Source: Erythrophleum ivorense
Lineage: Eukaryota; Streptophyta; Magnoliopsida; Fabales; Fabaceae
NCBI GenBank assembly: GCA_026724425.1
Contig: JAIUCV010000018.1
Coordinates: 2,909,596-2,973,595 of the forward strand
DNA length: 64,000 nucleotides
Direction: 5' to 3'
A program made the translations under genes and the position numbers. Positions 25,370-38,569 of this stretch are shown here, in pieces. The notes beneath the pieces are model-generated. The model was not told the origin of the DNA. It saw only the letters and a list, made by a program, of their open reading frames with translations, and ran no database searches. Each line of letters starts with the position of its first letter. Position 1 is the stretch's first letter.

Positions 25370-26297
25370 GTAAGTTGATATTGTTATTTCATTTATGTCA
25401 CTGTGTTGAACTTGTTCATTCTCTTAAGCCTACTGCAGTTGCTAATTAACAGAAAAAGGGGATTGCTTCATTGTCATGATATATATACTAAAACTATACT
25501 TTCCTGGCATAGATTTAATCAGGTGTTAAAGGGTGTTGGGTATTACTATTATAAATTTAGATAATGCAGATTTTAATTAGATTAAAAGCAAAACTTTTTA
25601 ACTCTAACTGCTGAAAAATTATTTTGTCTGATTGCAATCTTTGCAGCTTTTAATTCCATCTGCAAACGAAAAGAAGAAACAACAGAAATGACAACATGCT
25701 TCAATATTTATGGCTGAACCTATGAATAATTATTAGTAACTGTCAACAAAAGTAATTTTCCACTACAAATTTTTAGAAATTTATGAATACAATGTTTGTA
25801 CTGTATAGCTCATGATATGCCTTATTGTGATATTGATGTAGGAAGGGAGACTGCACAGTTTGCTCTGTTCTTTACTCAGGTTTGAAGACCCTACTTTTAT
25901 CTTCTTCACCCAATCAAACAAGAATATGAAGTAATCCTTGGTTTCTTTCGTTCACGGACAATGATCGAATTTTTAATCTACTATACATTGTTATTTATAT
26001 TCCAAATGCTTGAATGCTTACTTTTGACAGTAAAATGAGAGTGTTTCAATAGTTATTGTAAATTATTTACTATTTAGGAAGTCCACAGAGTACCTAAGCT
26101 TTATAGTGAAGCACACAATGTGATAGGAGGAGCTTAAACAAAAATCAATTTAGATCATATACTTGGAAATGATGGACAGCAATACACTGTGTGGGCTAAT
26201 AATTTACAATTTTTAGAAAACATCATTATTATCCACTTGAATTTGTTGCTGTTGTTGTTATTGCTCCCGCTGCGGTTGTTTCTGTGAAATGCATACT

Positions 26298-27859
26298 TGA
26301 TAAGTCCTAAATTGTCATGATTTTCTCAATATTTTAAGGGATTTATCATATGAATATTGAACTTATTTTATGTTTTTTATTTATAAAATTAATAAATGTT
26401 AGTTAAGTTAGTATTTAGTAAATTTTGGTTTTATTTCTTCACTTTTGATTTTTTTTAGTTAAGTTGTATTTTGTGTTTTTATTTATATTTTTATGTTGCT
26501 AAATTATTTAATCTTTGTTGGTAGATTATAAATATTAATTAAATAAATTTTATATTTTTGTAGGGTTACAATTATAAAGAAACAAGTTTAGAAGTTTTGC
26601 AATGCAAAGAACAAGTATTGAGATTTGTTGGAAAATGATAAAAAAGAAATAGAAAAAGAAAAAGGAAGAAACAAAGAAGAAGAGACAAAAGAGCAAAAGA
26701 TGGCGCTCAAAACCGCTGCTGAAAAAAATTCAGTGCCGCGGCCACAAAATTAAGTGCTGCGGCGGGTGGAGAAACAAAAGCTAATTTGGCCGCGGCGTAA
26801 AATTTCGCACCGCGACGCTTTTCACTGCTGCTGAAAGAAATTCATTTGCGCCGCGGCGCATTTGAGCGCTGCCGCGGCGCAGTTCGTAAAAAATGTAGAA
26901 CGCACCGTTTTTTGTTACGTTTTTTAGGGTTTTAAAGGGCTTCCAAGACTTCTTCGACAGAGGCCGCCATTCTGAAGGTTTTGGAGAGGAGAATGAAGGG
27001 TTTGGAGCTTCAAATGCCATGGAAGAAGCTTGGGTTTATGTAAGATTCACCGATTAAATTTGTTTTTCTCTTCTTCCCTTGCTTTTCCTTGTATTTCTTT
27101 ACCCATTTGATTTATGCTCTATTCTTAATGTTGCTATTTCCCATAGTCATGAACTAAACTTGTTGATTTGGGATTGTGATGAACTCTAGTTTGTAATATG
27201 TTATATTTACTCTCTTTATTTGCAATTAATGGTATGAATTAATTACTTAATCCTTATGCTTCATGCTTCTAAGTGTGTGGAAACTATTAGATGATTTGGG
27301 TAATCTAAATGAACTTGAAAAAGGGATTTTAAGACTTGACCATGGATTGTGTAGTGTGGGTTCATGAAATTTGCAATGTTGAGTAGATTGATTCGCTTGT
27401 AGGATAGGAATATACCTACTAGCCTCACATAGCCATATTAGGACATATTCTTGATTAAACCTCTAATTTAGTTGCATAAGGAATTATGAATTGGTTAGGG
27501 GAATGCCTATATGTAATTCGGAAGATGCTTATAGGTAAATTAGAGTCCTAGGCTATTAATGACATTAAGAGCAAAATAAAGAGAGGTAATTAGTTCATAT
27601 GAAATGCTAGAGGAAGTCATAATCTCAAATCATTTTACTTTCCAATTTCATCTAAAATGGTGTCTCTTATTTTTTTATGTCTTTAGTTTAGTTTAATTTC
27701 ATATCACCTTTTATTATTGGCTTGATTTAGATTAAGGTGCACAATTTTAGTACTTAACAATTATCTTAGTCACAAATTCTCGTGGGAACGATACTCTATT
27801 CATCACTTTATTACTGTTGCAATACGTATACTTGCGTGTACGCTTCAAAATAAGCAACA
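26298..27859 (+). mobile_element. Solo LTR with ATACT target duplication
   Basis: It starts TGATAAGTCC, ends AAGCAACA, and is flanked by ATACT on both sides (26293-26297 and 27860-27864). It is about 1.56 kb with no internal retrotransposon genes. A GC-rich island with CCGCGG palindromes lies at 26715-26880. Its 3' 150 bases match the nested LTR at 4913-6291 on the opposite strand. The length suggests a Ty3-type family, but no coding region is present to prove it. Confidence 0.85.
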
Positions 27860-28479
27860 ATACTTATATGTTAATATGAAGTGTATGCATTTGGCTATTT
27901 GATTACAATAGGAGCTTTAATGGATGGAGTATGATATTAATGATTGTAATGAGAGTTTGGATCATTTGTTCTTATTGTGCCATTTTGTAAAACTACATGG
28001 TTTGACTAAGAATTAACTCTTCATGAAAACACAATTCTAAATATCGTTATCCTATAAAATATTTAGTTATCTAGAAATAAATATTTAATGAAAAATATTT
28101 ATCATAGAACTTTGGAGGTTTTGTTGAGAAATAAGCCCCAATGGTGAGATTATATAGCAGCTACTTTTCTGCCTTTGGATTTACCCAAATCCTCAAATAA
28201 TGCAAGTAGGCATATTAATCTTAATTTTTTGCTACCTACTCATTCCTTCTCTTTAGGCACTGAGGTTTGTTTAGACTATAGGAGGACAGGAGGCACAAAT
28301 CAGTTTGTTCTTTAATAATTCATGATGGCGTGTGAAAGAAATTGCTTTAGTAATCAATGCATCGCATGGGAAAAAAAATTAGTTCAATATATATTAATGT
28401 CTTTTTAAATTAAAAAAGAAAAAACCTTTAGTGACAACTTTTGTCACCACTATTTTTTTTAAAATTAAAAGAATTTTTA

Positions 28480-28906
28480 CCAATGATTGATTTTTTTTTT
28501 GGGATATGGTAAATTATTACGAGAATAGAAAGAATTGTAAAGTTTTTTACATTCTCATGAATTTTTTTTAATGGTTCTCTTGATAAAATATTATGAGAAT
28601 ACAAAAAAATTATAAATTATTTTGTTTTTACAATAAATTATAGTGAAAATTTTGTAAAAAAATTATAAATTTTATCACAACCTTTGCAAAAAAGAAAATT
28701 CTCATCAAATTTTTTGATATTCTCATAGAAATTTTCTACAAAAGCATTTTCTCATAGAAAAATTTTCCAAAAATTGTGAATCTCTATAATTATTTTTTTT
28801 TGACCTGAAATCCATGAAAAATTTTACAAGAATGGTTATTCTCACAAAATATTGGAATTTTTTCCATAGAAAAATTTTACGAGAATTTTGTTATTTTCTT
28901 ATAGTG
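28480..28906. repeat. Right subterminal repeat array of CACTA element 2
   Basis: Mirror of the left array: gagaatagaaag, tctcatagaaattttc and acgagaattttg motifs in inverted orientation. Just inside, at 28425-28450, is agtgacaacttttgtcacc, a degenerate copy of the motif that fills the ends of CACTA element 1. Confidence 0.7.
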
Positions 28907-29538
28907 AGGCAAGGAGAGCTTTAGGGATTGAAGAAAAGTCAAGAACATCTTCTAGTTTTCTCTATTTCCTTTCTTTTCTTTGTATTTCTAAATGATTACT
29001 AGTTGGAGTAATTATTTTAGAATTACCTTTAACTTGGAATCATTATTAGAAAAAAAATCTACATATAGAAGAATACTTCAATATTAAAAAATTATAAAGG
29101 CATCTATCTATAGAAGAGGAAAATTGAAAATGTGATGTAGTGTTCCTTTCTCAAAATTCTAAGGTGAAATATATTGGTGGAAAGAAGTTGCCAAGGATAA
29201 AAGAAAAGCTATGTTCCCAGCTGATATAAAGAAAGACAAAAAGAGACAAAGATGTTATCATAAGAAAGGGCACTATATAAAATACTGTTGACTTTTGAAG
29301 AAAGACAATTATTCTAAAGAAGTATCAAATTCAAAAGCCAACTTAAAGGATGAAAAAACTTGCTTGCTATGATCACTACGTGGTATGATCATTGAACTAA
29401 ACATGGTAACACAAGGAAAGTCATTTGAGTAGTGGCTAGATTTGGGCACAATTATTCATATTTGCAATGATTGTCATCAGTTTAAAATATATGAGGTAGT
29501 GAATGGTTGAGAGGTGCTAATGGGCAATAATAGCAATT
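28907..29538 (+). pseudogene. Degenerate copia gag/protease, left part
   Basis: A zinc-knuckle remnant (CYHKKGHYIKYC, second Cys lost) lies near 29253-29290. It is followed at 29430-29537 by the protease start, WLDLGTIIHICNDCHQFKIY and VLMGNNSN, with a stop at the position before WLD and others elsewhere. The frame is cut by CACTA element 1 right after MGNNSN and resumes at 40339. The part before 29160 shows no clear coding signal. Confidence 0.75.
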
Positions 29539-29965
29539 CACTACAAAAAAATTGACTTTTAGCGGCGACTTTTGTCGCCACTAAAAGTTTAAAAGGCGTC
29601 ACTAATTAGTCTTAGTGGCGACACTTGGTCGCCACTAAGTCGAGACTAATACCCCTGTAACAAAAGAGTTTTAGTGGCGACTTTTTTGTTGCCACTTACA
29701 AATATCATTTAGTGGCGACAAATGTCACTACTAAAACTTTTGTCGCCACTAAAACTATATCAATTTGTGTTTTAGGGGTCGCCATTAAAGGAGACTTTTA
29801 GTGGTGACAATAGTTACCACTGAAAGTGACCTCTTTAGTCGCGACACATGAGGTTGACACTAAAATGAAAAATTTTTAGTGGCGACTTTTGTCCCCGCTA
29901 AAAGTTTTTTAATTTTAAAAAAATTTTAGTGGCTACTGTGGTCACCACTAAAATTTTTTTAAAAA
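29539..29965. repeat. Left subterminal array of CACTA element 1
   Basis: At least ten copies of ttttagtggcgact or its complement, often paired as hairpins such as gcgacttttgtcgc. This is the usual arrangement for transposase-binding repeats in CACTA elements. Confidence 0.85.
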
Positions 29966-30989
29966 TTTATTTCATATTTCTAGTTGCTCATATTGAGTTT
30001 AATCTAAGTTCATACTCTACACTATCAAATTTAAATATAAATTTATTAAAGTATCCAATAAAGTAACATATATGCTTTAACTTAAAAGAAAAATGAAAAA
30101 AAGTAATTTAAACTCAATCAATTCTATAACACTATCAGTTTTACCTATTGCCACACAAATCTAAGGTGAAACAAAATTAAGACACAGTAAAATCCATCAG
30201 AATAGCCACTTCTTTACTTTTTTTTTTAACAAAAGGTAAGGTAAAGCAAATCACATAAGAGTTTTAAAATTAATAATATCGTTATTGGCTCATAAAAACA
30301 TAAAAGTAATACAATAACAAACAGGCTTCAACTTTGAATAATAATTTCATTATTCCATTTCTATTAAACACTCCATTAATAGTGTATAGAATAAACAATA
30401 ACTAAAATAGATTTTTAAATTTTAACATGTTGATCACTTACATTTACTTGGATCAATTTTAAACTAAAACAAATTTATCTGACTTTTTTGAAGTATTTAT
30501 AGAAAAAGAAATAATAAATAATAATACTCATAAAAAGAATGATAATAATGCTGAATCATGTATAATCTACGAGCAAAAAGGCAAAGCTAAAACTATCCAA
30601 ACATCAAGCCAATTTTTCTCAATAAAATAAACGTATAAAAGAACTCTAATGCCAATTTTAATATTTATAAAATCAACAAATATCTTGACAAATATGCTGG
30701 TCCTAAAAATTAAATCTGATTTTTATTTTTATTTTTTTGTCAATTTTTACCTCCATTCACCTGTTAAGGTAACAATAATCTTACAACCGTTTCAATATGT
30801 TAACTATCTATTATATCAAGTTGTATGTGGAGTGCAAATAAGAAAGCAAAACTCTCGCAAAATGTCACAAAAATGAGAGAACATTTAAAAAAAATATATA
30901 CACAAGTACTTATAATTACTATTTACCTCTTCCTAATAAAGTGAATTTTTAAATAGAGTTCTTTGTATATAAATTTCATCTTGGGGTAT

Positions 30990-31260
30990 TGAGCTATACA
31001 ATCACTTGTTCCAGAGATGGGAATTTTAAAACAAAGTTCTTTGCATAAAAGCTTGCTAGGCTTGATAGAGGATTTAGAGATAACTCTAATAGCTTCTCAA
31101 ATATTATCTTATCTTGACCATTTATCTTTTGGCCACTTTCTTTTATTAATTCACATTTTGCTATTAACAATCTTATAGGTTGCACCAAACTTATTGTCTA
31201 ATATGAGGCTAATGAGGTCAAGGACATTATCCCTAAGATAAAGGGTTTCAAATCAGAGGT
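30990..31260 (-). pseudogene. Captured NBS-LRR fragment (leucine-rich repeat part)
   Basis: The minus strand has an open frame over 30994-31188. It contains RLLIAKCELIKE, then KIIFEKLLELSLNPLSSLAS, then FYAKNFVLKFPSLEQVIV. This follows the pattern of the C-terminal LRRs of plant CC-NBS-LRR resistance proteins (a C-x-L-I-K-E strand, I-V-F-x-K-L-x-x-L-x-L, and E-F-P-S-L-E-x-V). A stop follows. Neither NB-ARC nor upstream LRRs are present. It is a fragment carried by CACTA element 1 and should be non-functional. Confidence 0.65.
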
Positions 31261-32559
31261 TCATCAACAACCAATAACAACAATTAGCACATGTAAGGAA
31301 TTAAAAACTAAGACACTAATCCAGAATACGTAAAGTTTCACTGAGCAAAGGCATTAATTAATTTTTTATTTTCTTTGGTCAATAGGCATTAGTTAATTTT
31401 CTAAAAATGGGAAAAATGTCCAACATACAACAAATAGGAGAGGTATTCTTGCTTTAGGTAATACAAGATCTTTGGTAAGAATATTCAACTCCTTAAAAAA
31501 CAATATGAAAAAAAATGATAAGTTTTTAATTATCATATCCAAAGTTGTATAGGAAAAGTAAACATTGTGGATAAAACATAAAGGAAAGGCATAGAAGCAC
31601 AAAACACAATAAAGGTAGAGATAACAGTGGTCAAAGAATAGTTTCTTATAGAAAAGTTTTGTGGCAAAATCTATTCTTTAAAAAAAAAATTTTGTGGCAA
31701 AATCTTAGAACAGTATGGAACCCTCCTGATGGTGCTATAAGTAGAATAATGAAAGCTAGAAAAGTGTCCTATGAAATCCATTTATCAAGTTTTATCACTT
31801 GGCTATTAGCACTCAATAGTAATTTTTAATTAGTCTTTCATCTTATCTAACTTGGTTATGCATATTATTTTCTATATATATATATATATATCATCAATTT
31901 TGGATTGAAATCTTTTTGTAAAGTAATGCTAGTATTACTGAAGAAGTGCAACAATATCATAGTTCAGATCATATAAATAAAACAAGCCAAATTCAACCTG
32001 TTGGGAAAGAGTGCCTGTAAGTGGAACAATAATAAGAGATAGATAATAATAATATCATTTTTTAAATAATAACAATAATAATAATAAGATCATATAATAT
32101 ATAAAACTAATGACTGGTTTAGTAATTTTGATATAAAAGTAACTCTTTTTATATAATTCATATAATATTTTATTATTTTTTAAAATAAAAATATAAGAAT
32201 TATTTTATTTTTAAAATTATTTTTTAATTTCTTCAAAAATGGTATTTGTTTTATATTTTATACATTAAACAAGCTTTAAGATTTTTAATTTAATTATTTA
32301 TATAGTGGCTGATGAGTGATGTAAATGCGCCAAAAAAGGATGATTTTTACATGGTTAGATAAGTTGCTGACATACGAGACTGATGTCAATTTTTTCTCAA
32401 TAAAATTATAATTATTATCAAACAAAAAATATAATTAAAAAAAACCAACAAAGACTTTAGGCAACGTACCTTTCTTGAAACATTTTGTTATCTGAAAAAT
32501 CTTTTGGAGAGCAATGTTGCAGTTGTTGAATGAGTTATGAATCTTTAAAGCATATTGAC

Positions 32560-34480
32560 CTAAAGATTGAATGTAAAAAAAAAGAAAAAAGAAAATATAT
32601 GAATGAAAAATAATAAAAAAATCCTATCACAAGTAAATAGAAGAGGTAAAGAAAGAACAAAAGCAAATAAGCCAACATACTTGAAGTAACATGAGGACAT
32701 GTTCAAGACCATAAGTGATTTCAATAAACAATATGAGGACAAAACACTAATAAAGAGACTAAAACATGGAATTTTTCTTAGTTTTCCCTTTCATATTTAT
32801 CAGACACGTTTCTAATGTGTTCTCTATCAACATTAGTGTGTAGTAAATGACTTCAAAACAAATACAAACTGAGCTAATTTGTACCACATGGAGAAGGCAT
32901 AAGACACAATAAGATCAAGAAATAGAACTTGCAACTTATGTGTTGGCCAATTGGAAGACCCAAAACTGAAGTAAGCATTAGAAGTTCAAACATGAACTTT
33001 GTAACATCATGGCTTAGCTATATGCATTTAACTAGTTTAAACTCCTTGAAATTATGTGGGTCCAAGCAACCTATAACCATGTGAATGGCATGATGTGAGC
33101 AAAACAAGTTACTTAGATACCAAGAAGGATAGGTGTAAGAAACTCAATCAAGCCCAAGATTTAGTTCCTTAAGTTTTATCATATCTCCAGCTGACATAAT
33201 GCTTCACTTTAATTTTAGTTCCTTAATCAAAGGTGTAATAAAAGTTGTCTTTACCCTTTAGTTTCACCCTTTCAAGAGCGTAATCAGAATTCATATGGAT
33301 AATAAATCACTCTCTAAATAGCAAATAAAAGGAATAAACATAAATAACTAGTTAGAGCAAAGTTCTTCTGTAAGAAATAAGAAAATTGAAATTTTCCTAG
33401 CTAGTTAAACAGATTTCAAGGATTGCGATCAAGTAGGTTGAAAGACTACTATCAAGTGGTTTAGATTTCAAAGAACAGATTCTATAAACCAGATTTGAGC
33501 AATAAAAAAAAAGGACTATATAGCTAGATTTTATTTAACTTTGAGTTGTACATTAAAAAAAATAATTGAGAGAGAAGGAAATTAAAACAGAACATTAAAT
33601 TTCAAAAGGAAATAAACTATTATTATTATTATTATTATTATTATTACACATGAAAGTCCAAATTATCATATTATATACCAAGGAATGAGAAACAAACAAA
33701 CAAAATTATATGGCCTTCCAATTCAAACTGAAGTTGAAAGCCCGTAATCTAGAATGGTAACAACCGGAATAGAACATGGTTCCTGACTTGAACATTTTAA
33801 CATGGGACTGTAAATTTTTGAACTTCGAAAAAAAAGTACTCAAATTCTATTATAAATAGCTAACATGAGTGACAATAAAGAAATCAAATATATAATCATT
33901 CTCTGTTGTCCATAAATAAATATAGGTAACCATTACTAAACATATTAGATGTTAACACGTAACTTACAATTTTTTATGTCCCAGTTAAAATGCACTTACA
34001 TTCTTTGCTATAGTTTCACACAACAAAGTGCTATAGTCCTTTTTATATATTTTTTAAATTATTTTCAATTTTAAACATCCCTGCCCCACCAAGCACAAAA
34101 TTTTTCTCTCAATTAAAACCTACTAAAACTTCAATTTGTCCTTTTCAGTTTTTTGGCCACAAGTGGAATTTTTAATCTATTGATAACAATGACCCCATAT
34201 ACTGGTTAGATAAGTTAAAAACACTCTCCAATTAAAATCGTAGTATCAATCATATGGAAGCCAAGGCAAGGACATGACATCGACCTCCTGTCATTTGTCA
34301 AAAAGAACTATATGATCAAGATACGAAGCTATTCCTTCTCCATATAATTAGAACATCAACACTTTAACCATAATAAAATCATTACAAGTGAAATTCTGTC
34401 ACTTGTCTTTCTAATTTTCCTAAGAAGCGATAAGAGAATTGATACAGGACACAAGTCATTATGAAGTATAATTTTAAAAC
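32560..34480. other. CACTA element 1 interior, no gene seen
   Basis: AT-rich sequence with no recognisable exon. It includes an (att)n microsatellite at about 33617-33646. Confidence 0.4.
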
Positions 34481-34489
34481 AAATGAAAG

Positions 34490-34530
34490 AAAATTTTATG
34501 ACACCATATCTATAAGACAATGTTGTTATC
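34490..34530 (+). repeat. Direct repeat left of the NAC fragment
   Basis: About 40 bases (aaaattttatgacaccatat and tataagacaatgttgttat) recur almost unchanged at 35156-35196. The two copies bracket the NAC-derived segment. Confidence 0.85.
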
Positions 34531-34689
34531 ATACTTCATAGAAATTAAGAAATCATAATATATGCTCCAGAGTCATATGTACTGAATCAAAACACCCCAA
34601 TCACACACAAAATCCATTTAAGGAAACCAAGTCAACTCTTAAACAATCCCTAACAGTGGAAGAAAAAAGAGGATAATGAAAAAATACGA

Positions 34690-34940
34690 TTCCATAAGAG
34701 CTAAGTAGATACCAGGCAATTATTCCAGGTCCCACTTTTAGATGTCAGTCTCCCGAATTACATCGAGCTTCAGCTTCCTCCTAGACATCTTCCTCTTCAG
34801 ATAATACATGATTAGTTCCTCGTCTGTAAGGTGGAAGCGAAACCCCAGCATCGAAGCCATCACTTTGCTGAAACACTTAGAGTCTGAATCCAAGCCCATC
34901 TTAGACCAATTCTGAGGGAAAAAAACCAAGAACACTAGAA
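34690..34940 (-). pseudogene. Captured NAC-domain exon 1
   Basis: Reading the minus strand from 34935, the frame includes MLGFRFHLTDEELIMYYLKR and KMSRRKLKLDVIRETDI, then after a stop KWDLE and LPG followed by gtatct, a donor site. This is NAC subdomain A to B, whose consensus is GFRFHPTDEEL, YYLKRK and a D-x-Y-K segment before the first intron. The YYLKRK-x-x-RRKLK spacing and the exon end at LPG resemble the membrane-tethered ANAC016/ANAC017 group. Two stops and the absence of the rest of the DNA-binding domain mean it is a broken fragment carried by CACTA element 1. Confidence 0.85.
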
Positions 34941-35155
34941 AAATCCCAAATAAATCCCAAACGTTTCAGTAGCCCAAAAAATACTCAAAAAAAGAAATAC
35001 CCAATCCTTCGCAGATTATCAAATGGCAAAAGGCAATTGCTACTTCGTGAGAATCGAATATTGAGTCTCAACCTAAAAAATCGGGGATTCAGGATGTAAT
35101 CCCCTGGGAGAGGGAGAGTAAGACGAAGCCCTCCAAATCAAAGTCTGGGATCCCT

Positions 35156-35196
35156 AAAATTTTATGACACCATCTCTATAAGACAATGTTGTTATA
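35156..35196 (+). repeat. Direct repeat right of the NAC fragment
   Basis: Partner of 34490-34530, with one or two mismatches over about 40 bases. Confidence 0.85.
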
Positions 35197-36464
35197 CATC
35201 TTTTTCATTTTTCCTATTGTTGTTTGGGTTTATTTGGGTCTTGGCCCATACTTGGCTTAATGAATTTGAGCCATTTTTCATTTTGTGCGTTTTGACTCTC
35301 CTCTTTTCCCTTGTATGAACTTATTTGGTTCTTAGGTAGAACTTGACTTAATGGGTGTGAGCTATTTTTCATTTCTTCTTTTAAGGACCTCTTATTATTT
35401 ATTTATGTTCTTTTTTTTTCTTAATTTTTATTTTTATTAAATCAACATTAAATTAAAATTATCTAAAAATAAAATAAAAGCATGAAGTAAAAATTTTATT
35501 TTTTTAGACAAAATATAGTATACACAATATTTTTTTAAAAAAATGGAGGGAATAGAGACTTATGGTACTAAATTTTTGTAGGAACTTATTGGGAATAGTT
35601 TTTATTATTGTAAAATTAAATTTTATAAATCATATACTTAAATCGTTATGTAAAATAAAAAAAATAGTTAACATTAAAATCTATTCCCTATTTGAGTTTC
35701 GAAAATGGTTAACAGATATTGTATTTAAACTATTGTATAAAATCACTTTACTTGTAACTCTAAATATTACCCATTCATACAATGGTTTTGCAATTATTGT
35801 AGCAAAACTTGTTGCCACAAATCTAAAATGTTGTAGTGTTAATTATCTTGTTTGCGTAAAATAATCTTAACCCATGGTGCATGACTTTGGACTCAACAAT
35901 TCTTTTATTTACATATCACATTCATATGAAATTGGTTGTAATCAGCCATATTTTTAATTTGACTAGAAAACTCAGAAAAATGGATCATTTAAGGATATGA
36001 AAAGAGATCGATGCGTTTTCACGTATCATTATATTATCTAAGATTGTATCACATGTCAAAGTACGAGTTGGACTCTTTGAACTGCGTAATTTGCCGTAAT
36101 CAAGCATTCCATCAGAGATTTATCCTAGATTCTTTGTCGATTGCAGTGATGAATAAAAAGTATTGCGTAGCTTTCAAATTGTCAAAATTAAATGTAAACA
36201 GTCAAAATTTTATTTTATTTTATTGATTTTTTAAATATTAAAAATAAAAAATACATAAAAATAAAAATAATTTTTTAATTATCTACTTAGAAAAATGAAT
36301 TAAGATTAAAAAAAAAGTAAAATATAGAGCGTCAGTGCAACAATGAGCAGGGCATTCGGGGTCTAAGTTGGATGCTTCAAAATCAAAATGAGTTTAAACC
36401 TTGGATTTTAGGGATCAAAGGGAGACTAAGAAATGAAAGTTTTGACGTTCAAATACAACGTCAT

Positions 36465-36860
36465 TTTTGAGATAATGATTTAAATTTCAATAAATATTGA
36501 ACATATTTATTTCAAAAATTGTTAATTATCTTGTTAATTAATAATTAAATAACTATACCTCCATTCACAAAAAAAATTGAATAACTATAATAAAATGATC
36601 TCTTTTATTTTTTTATTATGAATTAATGATTAGATAATTCTTAAAACTGGATAAACAATAATTAAAAAGAAACTACAGATAAATATTACATAAAAAATAG
36701 TTTATGTGATAAATTTATTCTTTGAGATTATTTAAACTAAAGTAATATTAATTTTTAAGAGATAATTATCAAAATTCTAATAAATATTGAACAAATGTAT
36801 TTCATAAATTTGTAATTATTTTGTGAATTAACAATTAAATATTTAACTCACCTAACAAAA
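36465..36860 (+). repeat. AT-rich tandem repeat, cluster one
   Basis: Units of roughly 310 bases containing tttgagattatttaaa, agataattat, aataaatattgaac, ttcataaattt and a following aattaaata block. A full unit plus a partial one are visible. The same unit recurs at 38570-39040. Confidence 0.6.
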
Positions 36861-37774
36861 CATTAAACAAAATAAAAAGAAATAAAGTAAAAAAATAGTT
36901 TTGAGAATATAAAATAATCTTTATAATTGTGGTAAAGAATTAATAGCTTTTATTAATTATTATTATACATGCCTAAATTTAAAAAAGCTTACAAATTGTG
37001 GAAAGTGTTATCTATATTAATATCTAGATCTGTTAAATCAAACTATTAATTGCCTTGCTAAATATTTAACTAAAAAAAAAAGTGCTTGTAATGATGAAAA
37101 TTTTTTCCCCTCATCCCTTTTTTATCAATTTTTTTCTAAGAATTTAAATGTTTATAAATATGGAATTGGTTAAGTTAGTCTACAGTAACTTACCCCATAT
37201 TGCTTTTGTTGGAATGAAATATCATTTGGGCAAAAATAAGAAAACACTTATGTATAAGCATAATTTCATTTTTATTTTTTGATTCTGTTGTTTTATCCCA
37301 AAAAAAAAATGCTAGCCTCTTTATAATTCCTAAATTTCATTTAGTTTTTATTGGAAGATTTTTAAAAGTAAATAGAAAATTCAATTTCACCTTAAATGTT
37401 AAATATATTTTATAACAGAAGATTTTCTGTTGGAATTTTTGGTATATTTGATTTCAAACTAATATAAAATATAATATAATTTTTCAAAAATATAAATATA
37501 AATTATAATATAAAAAAGAAATTAAAGTACATGTAAAAGAAGTACTTGCTACTTTTTTTGTATTATTCTTAAATTACAATTATTAAAAAGAATTAACATG
37601 CACTTCAATGCATGCCTTTTACTTGTTTTTTAATAAGTTGTATTATTTAATTTTAAAATTAATCAACTTGATAACAATGATAATATTTTTAATTATAAAT
37701 CGAAAAAAGAGAAAAAAAATAGTCAGACAATAAATCACCCAAACAAGATGCTAAAAAAATGGAAAATGGATGGT

Positions 37775-37865
37775 AAAGGCAATGATTAGTTTGCAAGCAG
37801 ACTTGACGGCAACAATAAATCTTATTTTAGATGATTGTGCATTGCAACACTTGTGCTTTAATCTT
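37775..37865 (+). repeat. Dispersed duplicate, copy one
   Basis: The text gattagtttgcaagcagact and the following cttattttagat block recur as gattagcttgcgggcaaact and cttatcttagat at 38218-38300. No coding role was found. Confidence 0.6.
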
Positions 37866-38217
37866 ATTTTGGATATTTTGACTCTCTTAATTTAGTTTTT
37901 AAATATTAAATTTTAAATCTTGATGTTTGAACTGTACAATTTAAAATTTTTATTTGATAATAACAAATTAAAAATAAAAAGCTGTTATTTTTTATAGTCA
38001 TAAACAACAAATTAAAAAATTAAAAAATTATATATCTTATGATAAATATTATCTAATGATAGTCAAATTATTTTGTCATCTTTATCTAAATATTCTTTAA
38101 CTCTTAATTTGAATTTTGTAATTTAATTTCTATTATATCTATCTTTCAATAATTATTTTTTTAATTAGAAATTAAAAAATTAAATATAATTATGTTTTTT
38201 TTTTCATTTTTTTACTA

Positions 38218-38300
38218 ATGATTAGCTTGCGGGCAAACTCGATGACAGCAATCAACCTTATCTTAGATATAGTTGTAAACTGTAACACCAGTGTTAATTT
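38218..38300 (+). repeat. Dispersed duplicate, copy two
   Basis: Second copy of the 37775-37865 segment, described there. Confidence 0.6.
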
Positions 38301-38569
38301 TGTGAATTCCCTTTCCCTTGGTTTTCATGTTTTGTATAATCCTCCTAGTAGTTGTATTTCTTTTCTAAATGATGGCCTATAGAGAGTTGCTCATCCTAGA
38401 CTTATGTAATTCCTTTGTAAAGCTATCATATGAAAATTATAATGTTTAAGTTTTTATTCCCAAATTTTTAGGAAAAACTTTGTATGTGTATATATATATA
38501 TATAACTATGAAGCATAATTGAAAACAAATTACTAATAATTAATCTAGGAACAAAAAAATAGTTAATAT

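Larger units (their letters stand above)
22562..28906. mobile_element. CACTA element 2, non-autonomous
   Basis: The left end reads CACTACAAGAAATTAAG and the right end, reverse-complemented, CACTATAAGAAAATAAC. Flanking trinucleotides are atg and agg, a 2-of-3 match to the usual 3-bp target duplication. Both ends carry arrays built on tgagaattcaaaaa and ttttattcttattctcat motifs (22562-23330 and 28490-28906). No transposase (TNP2-like) reading frame was seen. The body carries exon-like sequence and a solo LTR. Confidence 0.7.

Noticed and set aside
35562..35864. 100-codon open frame in CACTA element 1
   Set aside because: AT-rich, Ile/Leu/Lys-biased peptide with no motif; typical of chance frames in this composition.
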